Origin: Candidatus Bathyarchaeota archaeon
Lineage (GTDB): Archaea > Thermoproteota > Bathyarchaeia > 40CM-2-53-6
NCBI GenBank assembly: GCA_005882905.1
Contig: VBBG01000021.1
Location: 1 to 6,165, forward strand
Length of the DNA: 6,165 nt
Reading direction: 5' to 3'
Below are positions 1-4,596 of the stretch, piece after piece (positions within the stretch are counted from its first letter, which is position 1; each line of letters starts with the position of its first letter). Under the pieces are notes generated by a model. That model was not told the DNA's origin. It saw only the letters and a program-made list of their open reading frames with translations, and ran no database searches. Both the position numbers and the translations under genes were made by a program.

Positions 1-54
1 AAAAGTCAATGGCTTCCATGGGCTAACCCCAGAACGCGTCATTGGTTCTTAGAA

Positions 55-369
55 CTAGTCTTTCTGAGCGATGGCGGCTGATCCATGGGAGGAGGAGCCT
101 AGAAACTCGTCCGTGCATCTGGCACCCTTATGCGTCTTGAGAACGATCGAGCTTACGGTGCTCTTGACGCCACGAAGCTTCATGATCCGATTCTTCAAGA
201 CATCGCGGAACTCTTCGATATCATCAGCCTGTACAAGCGTAACGATGTCGAACTCCCCCGTCACTTCATACAGCTCCTCGATATTGTCGAGCTTGGACAG
301 GGCCTGGACTACGTCGTCCATGTGAGGCGACTCGACGAAGATGTCAACGAACGCCAATAGAGGAGCCAT
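55..369 (-). CDS. Stand-alone Lrp/AsnC ligand-binding (RAM) domain protein
   Basis: A 104-residue protein consisting almost entirely of the ligand-binding half of Lrp/AsnC regulators (RAM, AsnC_trans_reg family) without the N-terminal DNA-binding helix-turn-helix. The beta-alpha-beta-beta-alpha-beta order is readable: a first strand near LLAFVDIFV (residues 4-12), a helix containing DDVVQALSKL, then ELYEVTGEFDIVTLVQ, which includes the G-x-[FY]-D turn typical of the family, a helix EEFRDVLKNRI, and a last strand STVSSIVLKT. Stand-alone RAM proteins are common in Archaea. The family forms dimers and higher oligomers and binds amino acids between subunits. The ATG at 367-369 is preceded by a TATA-like box (414-420) but by no clear ribosome binding site. 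It is divergent from the beta-synthase at 533, so a role in sensing amino acids for that gene is possible but is inference. The C-terminal 20 residues are low in complexity and poorly conserved in type. Confidence 0.9.
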   Translation of the reverse strand: MAPLLAFVDIFVESPHMDDVVQALSKLDNIEELYEVTGEFDIVTLVQADDIEEFRDVLKNRIMKLRGVKSTVSSIVLKTHKGARCTDEFLGSSSHGSAAIAQKD

Positions 370-413
370 TGGTCAACTATCCGCCTAGAACAGGGGCGGG
401 CCGTCGTTGGGCG

Positions 414-420
414 ATTTATA
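414..420 (-). promoter_or_regulatory. TATA-like box for the RAM-domain gene
   Basis: Read on the minus strand these bases are TATAAAT, a good match to an archaeal TATA box. The centre lies about 48 bases before the ATG at 369. Transcription would therefore start near 392 and leave a leader of roughly 20-25 bases. The plus-strand reading (ATTTATA) would give the beta-synthase gene a leader of about 90 bases, which is less likely. Confidence 0.45.
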
Positions 421-532
421 GATTTCTTGACCCTGCATCGCTATTCACAGGATCGCGGCAACAAGACTCGTCTTCATTCCATTATTCAGATAAACCCGGC
501 CGGAAGGACATCGGTGAGACGGTCCTAGATCT

Positions 533-1501
533 ATGCAAATCTGCACTACGATACTGGACGCGATCGGCAACACTCCCCTAGTCAGGCTGAACCGAGTGTC
601 AGAAGGAGTGGAGGCCGATATACTGGCCAAGCTGGAGAATCTGAACCCGGGAGGTAGCGTGAAGGACCGGATTGGCGTAGCAATGCTCCAGGACGCAGAG
701 AAGAAGGGTCTCCTGAAGCCGGGGGGAACAATCATCGAACCTACCTCTGGAAACACCGGGACAGGCCTTGCTATGGTCGCGTGTGTCAAGGGCTACAAGA
801 TGATCTTTACAATGCCCGACAAGATGAGCGAGGAGAAGAGAAGCCTTCTCCGAGCATACGGTGCAAAGGTGGTCGTGACGCCGACAAACGTACCGCCTGA
901 TTCGCCCGAGCATTATATCAAAGTGGCAGAAAGACTGGCCCGAGAGACGCCTAACTCGTACATGCCCAACCAGTACGTGAACACGGCTAATCCTATGGCC
1001 CACTACCAGACAACAGGTCCCGAGATATGGCGTCAGACCGGCGGGAAATTGGACATGTTCGTATGCGGCATGGGCACCGGAGGCACAATTAGCGGAACCG
1101 GACGCTTCTTGAAGGAGAAGAAAAAAACCATCAAGATTGTCGGCGTGGACCCTGAAGGATCAATCTACCATCCTCGTTTTCATAGAAACCCAGAGAAGCC
1201 TCACCAGTACAAGGTAGAGGGAATAGGAGAAGATTTCATGCCCAAGACAATGGACATGACAGTCGTCGATGACGTCATCCAAATCTCAGACAAAGACGCG
1301 TTCGACTGTGCAAGGCGACTCGCACGCGAAGAAGGAATCCTTGTAGGAGGATCGGGTGGAGCCGCGGTCTATGCGGCACTCAAGGCTGGCGAGAAGATGC
1401 GAAAAGGACAGACGATCGTGACACTTCTGCCGGACAGCGGCAGGAACTATCTCACGAGACTCTTCTCCGACCAGTGGATGAAGGAGCAAGGGTTCCTCTA
1501 A
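533..1501 (+). CDS. PLP-dependent beta-synthase, cystathionine beta-synthase-like catalytic core (cysteine synthase family)
   Basis: A 322-residue fold-type II pyridoxal-phosphate enzyme that performs beta-replacement on serine or an activated serine, giving cystathionine (with homocysteine) or cysteine (with sulfide). It is probably cytosolic. Visible landmarks are the PLP lysine K44 in GGSVKDR, the substrate loop PTSGNTG (70-76), the phosphate-binding GTGGT (181-185) and the pyridine-ring serine S274 in GGSGG. Several stretches follow the animal and fungal cystathionine beta-synthase pattern rather than CysK/CysM: TPTNVPPDSPEH (116-127), PNQYVNTANPMAHY (145-158), VDPEGS (205-210), VEGIGEDFMP (228-237), and the C-terminus PDSGRNYLTRLFSDQWM ending in KEQGFL. 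It lacks the N-terminal haem segment and the C-terminal CBS-domain pair of the human enzyme, so it is a bare catalytic core of normal family length. The ATG at 533 fits the family start (DAIGNTPLV at residue 9). The best ribosome site, GGTGAG at 513-518, is rather distant at 14 bases. Physiological substrate is uncertain between cysteine and cystathionine synthesis. Confidence 0.93.
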   Translation: MQICTTILDAIGNTPLVRLNRVSEGVEADILAKLENLNPGGSVKDRIGVAMLQDAEKKGLLKPGGTIIEPTSGNTGTGLAMVACVKGYKMIFTMPDKMSEEKRSLLRAYGAKVVVTPTNVPPDSPEHYIKVAERLARETPNSYMPNQYVNTANPMAHYQTTGPEIWRQTGGKLDMFVCGMGTGGTISGTGRFLKEKKKTIKIVGVDPEGSIYHPRFHRNPEKPHQYKVEGIGEDFMPKTMDMTVVDDVIQISDKDAFDCARRLAREEGILVGGSGGAAVYAALKAGEKMRKGQTIVTLLPDSGRNYLTRLFSDQWMKEQGFL

Positions 1502-1505
1502 ATCC

Positions 1506-1511
1506 GGTGAT
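1506..1511 (+). promoter_or_regulatory. Ribosome binding site deciding a GTG start
   Basis: GGTGAT lies 4 bases after the beta-synthase stop codon and 5 bases before the GTG at 1517. It is complementary to the conserved archaeal 16S rRNA 3' end. It selects GTG 1517 over the downstream in-frame GTG 1532 and ATG 1535, and it supports translation of the small gene as part of the same transcript. Confidence 0.6.
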
Positions 1512-1516
1512 CCCCC

Positions 1517-1729
1517 GTGAGAGACCGGGATGTGATGAACCTACTCGACCAACTTGAGCTGTACATGATACGGGTCACCAGAAACCAGGCTTCACAGAAA
1601 AACTACTGGCTTTTCGTATACAACAGCATGAAAAGCGGCCTACTGATGACCAAAAACCTAGAAACGCACCTGCAGTACAAGCTGAAAGAACTTGGAGTGA
1701 CGCTCCAAGAGACCAAGTCAGAGTCTTAG
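1517..1729 (+). CDS. Small conserved-looking protein of unknown function, co-transcribed with the beta-synthase
   Basis: A 70-residue protein starting with GTG, 15 bases after the beta-synthase stop codon. I do not recognise a family. The composition is that of a real soluble helical protein. An amphipathic N-terminal part (VMNLLDQLELYMIRVTRNQ) is followed by an aromatic stretch (NYWLFVYNSMKSGLL) and a Lys/Glu-rich helix (LETHLQYKLKELGV). There are no cysteines, no signal peptide and no membrane segment. The tight spacing and the GGTGAT site argue for co-translation with the upstream enzyme, so a link to sulfur amino-acid metabolism or simply shared expression is possible. If the start were ATG 1535 the protein would lose 6 residues. 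Confidence 0.72.
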   Translation: MRDRDVMNLLDQLELYMIRVTRNQASQKNYWLFVYNSMKSGLLMTKNLETHLQYKLKELGVTLQETKSES

Positions 1730-1797
1730 GCGATAAGATGATATGAGGCACGTGCGCGGGCTCTACAGTCTTGGCGGTCATAGTCGTCGAGAAGGAC

Positions 1798-1923
1798 ATG
1801 AGACGGTGCGAAGCCGTCTGCCCCAAACACGGAGCCCAGTGCAAGCTGAAGATGTTCGAACAGAACGCTTTCCCGATGCACGCTCACACGATCGACCAGA
1901 AGACCTGTGTTTGGAAAAAGTGA
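1798..1923 (+). CDS. Cys/His-rich mini-protein, probable zinc-binding (start uncertain)
   Basis: A 41-codon reading frame from ATG 1798 to the TGA at 1921-1923, too short for most gene callers. It carries C4-x3-C8-x2-H11-x3-C15, then H28-x-H30 and C37 followed by VWKK. Four Cys and three His in 41 residues, with a CPKHG knuckle, strongly suggest a structural metal site. I know of no named family for it. The frame remains open and protein-like upstream (AVIVVEKDM before the ATG) back to an in-frame TGA at 1744-1746, so the true start may be a TTG at 1771 or further upstream. ATG 1738 is in the same frame but is separated from the rest by that TGA. ATG 1743 has a ribosome-site-like AGGCGAT 8 bases before it but lies in a different frame. 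A 62-codon frame starting at ATG 1743 overlaps it and looks like an artefact. It follows the 70-residue gene on the same strand and could belong to the same transcript. Confidence 0.55.
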   Translation: MRRCEAVCPKHGAQCKLKMFEQNAFPMHAHTIDQKTCVWKK

Positions 1924-1955
1924 GTTGCTGACAGCCTATGTTTTGCCAAACGGAA

Positions 1956-1970
1956 TTTTTCGCCTAAAAA
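1956..1970. terminator. T-rich bidirectional terminator between convergent genes
   Basis: Five T at 1956-1960 and five A at 1966-1970, separated by CGCCT, can form a short stem and give a T run on each strand. It sits between the end of the plus-strand set (1923) and the end of the minus-strand surface gene (1994). Archaeal termination commonly depends on T runs, so this element could serve both directions. Confidence 0.5.
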
Positions 1971-1993
1971 GTAGTCCGAGTGTCGCGGAAGAA

Positions 1994-2885
1994 TTAGGAC
2001 CTAGAGCGTCGTATTCTTCTTAGTACAAGAGACGTTCCTGCAACGACAAGGATGATTATCCCTCCAAAGATGCCATAGAATATTACGGGGTCAAGTCCTG
2101 AGGTCGTCGAGGGTGCAGGTGGGGCGTGCGATACAGCGGCAACGTGCACATTAACAGTTGTGGTATGTCGGCTAGCTCCGCTTGTAGCGGTAATCGTGAC
2201 TGTGTAATTTCCCTGTGTGAAGGATCTGAAGGTCGCGGTCGAGGTTCCCGAGCCGTTTGCTAAGCTGAAAGGGTTCAGGGACACCGAGAGCCCGGTGCTC
2301 GGCGATACAGTTGCTGCAAGCTCCACTTGAGATGAGAATCCGTTCTCAGGGTCTACTTTCACGTCTGAGGTGGCTGTTTGTCCTGAGGCGAAGCTAACTG
2401 AACTGCTGGCGGTGATTGTAAACCCAGGGGAGGCGGAGGCTGTGAATCTGAATATTGCTGTTGCATTATGGCTGATTCTGCCAGACGTTCCGATGATTGT
2501 CACCGCGTAGGTTCCTGCCGCGATGGAGCTGCAGGAGAGTGTCGCCCTACGCGAGCTGTTTGAGATCGTGGCGGGGACTATGGGTGTACATTCGAGGTCT
2601 GCTGGAGGGGGGGAGGTCTGAGAGAGTAATGTTCCCAGTGAAATGCTCAATAGGATTTACGATGATGGTTGATGTAGCGAGACTCGTTCCATCAGCTGGA
2701 GCAACACTCGGAAGAGTAGCTCCAATAGTAAAGTCTGGAACCATAATCGAACTGAATATCAGAGGATCTGTTCGCTGCGACTTCGACGTTTGCGGAGTCC
2801 ACACTGCTAAGCTGAGCACGAATACTGCCAGTAGCGTCTTGCTGAACAGAAGGCAAGTCGGAGAGTCCCGGGACGGTTCTGGCAT
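1994..2885 (-). CDS. Ig-like, C-terminally anchored surface protein, interrupted by a frameshift
   Basis: Two overlapping minus-strand frames (2547-2909 and 1994-2650) join into one protein of about 296 residues if one base is removed from the G7 run at 2607-2613 (C7 in the coding strand). The join reads SDLPPPADLECTP, in keeping with what follows. The N-terminus has a hydrophobic signal segment (CLLFSKTLLAVFVLSLAVW). Two tandem beta-sandwich repeats of about 95 residues follow, both ending in the same pattern (GTYAVTIIGTSG and GNYTVTITATSG). The first has a likely disulfide (LECTP with TLSC). A Pro/Ser/Thr linker comes next, then a membrane anchor (VIFYGIFGGIIILVVAGTSL) with a basic stop-transfer tail RRIRRSRS. 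Several N-x-S/T sequons are present. The protein should display its Ig-like domains outside the cell. The longest frame begins at TTG 2909; I prefer ATG 2885, which places the signal segment nearer the start. As written the gene gives only a truncated secreted fragment. A sequencing error, slippage or true inactivation are all possible. Ligand unknown. Confidence 0.78.
2607..2613. repeat. G7 homopolymer at the frameshift
   Basis: Seven consecutive G on the plus strand (seven C in the coding strand), flanked by GGA and AGG. Six would restore the reading frame of the Ig-like surface protein. Homopolymers of this kind are typical sites of slippage in replication and of sequencing error. Confidence 0.85.
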
Positions 2886-3042
2886 CTCGCGACCAGGGTG
2901 TGATGACAAGATGGGCGTTTGCGCCTCTTTTCCGTGGGGAATGTAGGCTTTGCTAAGAGAAACATTATGTTCGTCCGTCAGATTAATGGGACACAGTTCG
3001 ACCTGGAGATTGAGCGCCGAAGCCTTGAGGAACCCGCTAGGC

Positions 3043-3879
3043 TTAGGATCCGGTCTTGGGCGGGGATTTTTTGATATTGGCTCTCGCTGACGCTTCTTTG
3101 TTGTCCGTGTTTTCCACGACGAGGAACCATTTCCCTTTCTGGGGGGCTACGAAGTGGAGTGTGGCTTTTTCGACGCCTTCTTCGCCGGTCTCGCTCCAGA
3201 ACTCTTCGCCAAGGTCCAGGCTGTTCAGGTTGTCAGCGTCCATCAGATAGACGTTGACGGGTGCGCCGGCTGTGACCTCGCACATGACTTCCGCGCGCTG
3301 GTCTAGCTCCACTTCGAAGGTCGCATACTCACCCTTCGCTATGACTCTGGTGTTGGGATCCATCTTCGGCATGGCCGGCTTGGCAGGTGCGACTATAGTA
3401 GAGTCGGTCCCGACAGGAACCGGTCTGATGGCTTCCTGTTTCAAAGCACCCGGCCGTGGGGGGGTGGGTTTGGCGGGGCTGACGTTCGTAGGGATAGTTT
3501 TTGGAGGAGTGATCTTGGGACTCACTACTTTCTGGAAATCTGGTTTCGTCTGTTGTGCAGTGGTCCGGGGAGGTTCAATTTTCGGAACGGGTCTCTGTTC
3601 CAGTCTCGAAGGTGGTTGGTGCGGCCGTGGTGTCTGTTTGTCGTCCGACTTTTCCCGGGACGGCTTCGGCTCGACCATAGAATGGCCAGTCTTCCGATTC
3701 GTTGAATGGCCGGCTCCTGCTCCAGACCCGGGTCCTCTCGACGGTGCTAGCGTTGCTATCGAGAGTATGGCGAGGATCGTCGCGCCTGCGATTGTCCAGG
3801 ATAGGACTTGCAGGATTCCGGCTATCGTGATGAGTATGCTGGCAAGGTTGCCTAACAGCATTATTGGTTTGGAAGCCAA
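3043..3879 (-). CDS. Membrane-anchored protein with proline-rich stalk and C-terminal beta-sandwich domain
   Basis: A 278-residue protein with three clear parts. Residues 7-45 are hydrophobic and probably form two short membrane helices (MLLGNLASILITIAGILQVL, then TIAGATILAILSIATL). Residues 46-178 are a Pro/Lys/Thr/Ser-rich, disordered stalk with irregular repeats of the P-K-x-x-P-P kind. Residues 180-270 form a compact beta-rich domain: KGEYATFEVELDQRAEV, NVYLMDADNLNSL, then APQKGKWFLVVENTDN. This resembles PPC/GOLD-like domains found in archaeal envelope proteins, and the G-K-W-[FY]-L-V-V-E-N strand is characteristic of that group. Family assignment is by pattern only. The longest frame starts at TTG 3879, with GAGAGGGG upstream; ATG 3861 is an alternative that begins at the first membrane helix. 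The gene ends about 160 bases before the Ig-like surface gene on the same strand, so the two may form an envelope pair. The domain side of the membrane cannot be told from sequence alone. Confidence 0.85.
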   Translation of the reverse strand: MASKPIMLLGNLASILITIAGILQVLSWTIAGATILAILSIATLAPSRGPGSGAGAGHSTNRKTGHSMVEPKPSREKSDDKQTPRPHQPPSRLEQRPVPKIEPPRTTAQQTKPDFQKVVSPKITPPKTIPTNVSPAKPTPPRPGALKQEAIRPVPVGTDSTIVAPAKPAMPKMDPNTRVIAKGEYATFEVELDQRAEVMCEVTAGAPVNVYLMDADNLNSLDLGEEFWSETGEEGVEKATLHFVAPQKGKWFLVVENTDNKEASARANIKKSPPKTGS

Positions 3880-4200
3880 GGGACAACGCCCCTCTCTGAT
3901 ATGCAGGGAATGCTCTCGTGTACAGGCTCAAAACGTAACTGTAACGAAGCCGGGTCAAGTGAAGAAGTACTGTTCTGCTTCAGATAACCAATCGCGCCTA
4001 ACCATTGACCTTCTGGTGATGGCTACATCCTCAATTTGAGGGTACACATGGATAATGTATGAGGAAAAAGAAGGGGAGAGAAAGCCCATCGTTTTTGGCC
4101 AGAAGCTCAAGCTCGGAATCTTATTTTCGCTGTCCAGGGCAAGTAACGGCGGGTCTGCCCTGACTCGGGAGCCGTTCTAGCTGTCATTCTGAGTTGCTTC
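3880..4200. other. Region with no convincing gene, only weak short reading frames
   Basis: The 321 bases between the stalk-protein start and the 78-residue gene contain no good gene. Three weak candidates are visible. First, a plus-strand frame from about 3899 to 4039 reads CRECSRVQ and later GQVKKYCSASDNQ, reminiscent of a small zinc-ribbon protein, but it has no usable start and only three Cys. Second, a 41-codon plus-strand frame runs from ATG 4055 to 4180 with GAGGGT 11 bases before it. Third, a 44-codon minus-strand frame runs from ATG 4089 to 3955 without a ribosome site. The last two overlap at 4055-4089. A 13-base palindrome (CCTCAA-T-TTGAGG) lies at 4029-4041. The region must also contain the promoter of the stalk-protein gene, though I see no clear TATA box. 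Confidence 0.5.
4055..4180 (+). CDS. Possible 41-residue protein (weak)
   Basis: A short frame from ATG 4055 to the TAG at 4178-4180. The product begins MYEEKEGERKPIVFGQKLKL and is charged at the N-terminus, with no Cys pattern and no known family. Support comes only from GAGGGT at 4038-4043, 11 bases upstream, and a believable amino-acid composition. A minus-strand frame of similar quality overlaps its start, so this may not be a gene. Confidence 0.22.
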   Translation: MYEEKEGERKPIVFGQKLKLGILFSLSRASNGGSALTREPF

Positions 4201-4437
4201 CTATCTTGCCTGGTTCCTCGTGTAGTAGTATAGCCCTCGGCTCTTGCTCTGTTCAATCTGTAGTTTGAACCATGAATCAGTGTTGGCCCGTGAGGCCCAT
4301 GAGACCAGCCGGACCTTTCTCGCTTCTGGCTTCTTGGCTCTTCGCGATGTCCAGACGGATCCGATCGCCGCCACTATCCCGCCGAAGAGTCGGTGGGACT
4401 CTCGAGCTATTTCTACTCCACTTTTGGTCGCTTGCAT
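4201..4437 (-). CDS. Small basic protein of unknown function
   Basis: A 78-residue protein from ATG 4437 to the TAG at 4201-4203. The strongest evidence for it is upstream: GGTGAT (4445-4450) sits 7 bases before the ATG, and a TATA-like box lies about 40 bases before it. The sequence is rich in Arg and Lys, with one moderately hydrophobic stretch (LFGGIVAAIGSVW, residues 17-29) followed by a highly basic segment (SRRAKKPEARKVR) and an aromatic C-terminus (RGLYYYTRNQAR). It could bind nucleic acid or associate peripherally with the membrane, but no family is recognised. It diverges from the HTH_10 regulator at 4597, which is a common arrangement for a regulator and its target. Two plus-strand frames over the same bases have unnatural composition and are taken as shadows. 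Confidence 0.5.
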   Translation of the reverse strand: MQATKSGVEIARESHRLFGGIVAAIGSVWTSRRAKKPEARKVRLVSWASRANTDSWFKLQIEQSKSRGLYYYTRNQAR

Positions 4438-4444
4438 CTTTCAC

Positions 4445-4450
4445 ATCACC
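4445..4450 (-). promoter_or_regulatory. Strong ribosome binding site for the 78-residue gene
   Basis: On the minus strand these bases are GGTGAT, 7 bases before the ATG at 4437. This is the same hexamer and nearly the same spacing as the site used by the small gene at 1517, and it is the main reason for accepting the small minus-strand frame as a gene. Confidence 0.55.
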
Positions 4451-4474
4451 AATGGTACAGCGCGTCGGAGGATC

Positions 4475-4484
4475 GGATTATCTT
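4475..4484 (-). promoter_or_regulatory. Possible TATA box for the 78-residue gene
   Basis: Read on the minus strand this is AAGATAATCC, an AT-rich patch in GC-rich surroundings. Its centre is about 43 bases before the ATG at 4437, so a start near 4455 would leave a short leader just containing the GGTGAT site. The match to the TATA consensus is modest. Confidence 0.35.
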
Positions 4485-4539
4485 TGAGCAAGCGAGCGCC
4501 GGCATTAGTATGAGCGGCATGCCACGGCTATTCCCGGCA

Positions 4540-4549
4540 GGCGTACGCC
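4540..4549. repeat. Perfect 10-base palindrome next to the regulator's TATA box
   Basis: GGCGTACGCC is a perfect palindrome ending 9 bases before the TATA-like box of the HTH_10 regulator gene and lying in the divergent promoter region with the 78-residue gene. The position suits an operator, possibly for autoregulation. Palindromes of this length are expected by chance a few times in a window this size. Confidence 0.3.
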
Positions 4550-4558
4550 GGTACACTC

Positions 4559-4565
4559 CTTATAT
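4559..4565 (+). promoter_or_regulatory. TATA box of the HTH_10 regulator gene
   Basis: CTTATAT in otherwise GC-rich sequence, centred about 35 bases before the ATG at 4597. Transcription would begin roughly 25 bases downstream, near 4588, leaving a leader of under 10 bases. That agrees with the absence of any ribosome binding site in front of the ATG, so the message is probably leaderless or nearly so. Confidence 0.55.
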
Positions 4566-4596
4566 CCACGGCACGACTGGAAACTCTCGTAAGTAA

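Noticed and set aside
45..55. GTTCT-T-AGAAC palindrome at the end of the RAM-domain gene
   Set aside because: Five-base arms with a one-base centre cannot form a useful hairpin and are expected by chance. It overlaps the stop codon. The four A at 1-4 (T run on the minus strand) could be part of a terminator, but they are cut by the window edge.
1743..1931. 62-codon plus-strand frame from ATG 1743
   Set aside because: Its composition is unnatural (Arg/Ser/His-rich with no secondary-structure pattern) and it overlaps, in another frame, the Cys/His-patterned frame at 1798-1923. Only its start region may matter, as a sign of a frame problem.
2497..2946. 149-codon plus-strand frame across the surface-protein gene
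   Set aside because: It is antisense to the signal peptide and first Ig-like repeat, whose domain pattern is clear. The antisense product shows no recognisable features.
3254..4039. 261-codon plus-strand frame antisense to the proline-stalk protein
   Set aside because: Most of it is a mirror of the minus-strand gene at 3043-3879, with Gly/Val/Phe-rich runs produced by complementing Pro/Lys codons. Only its last 45 codons lie outside that gene, and these are described as a weak zinc-ribbon remnant.
3955..4089. 44-codon minus-strand frame from ATG 4089
   Set aside because: The amino-acid sequence is not absurd, but there is no ribosome site or promoter signal, and it overlaps a plus-strand candidate of equal quality. 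Not enough to annotate.
4244..4596. Plus-strand frames at 4244-4513, 4272-4487 and 4393-4596
   Set aside because: They lie across from the 78-residue minus-strand gene, lack ribosome sites, and have random-looking composition. The minus-strand frame has a GGTGAT site and a promoter-like box.
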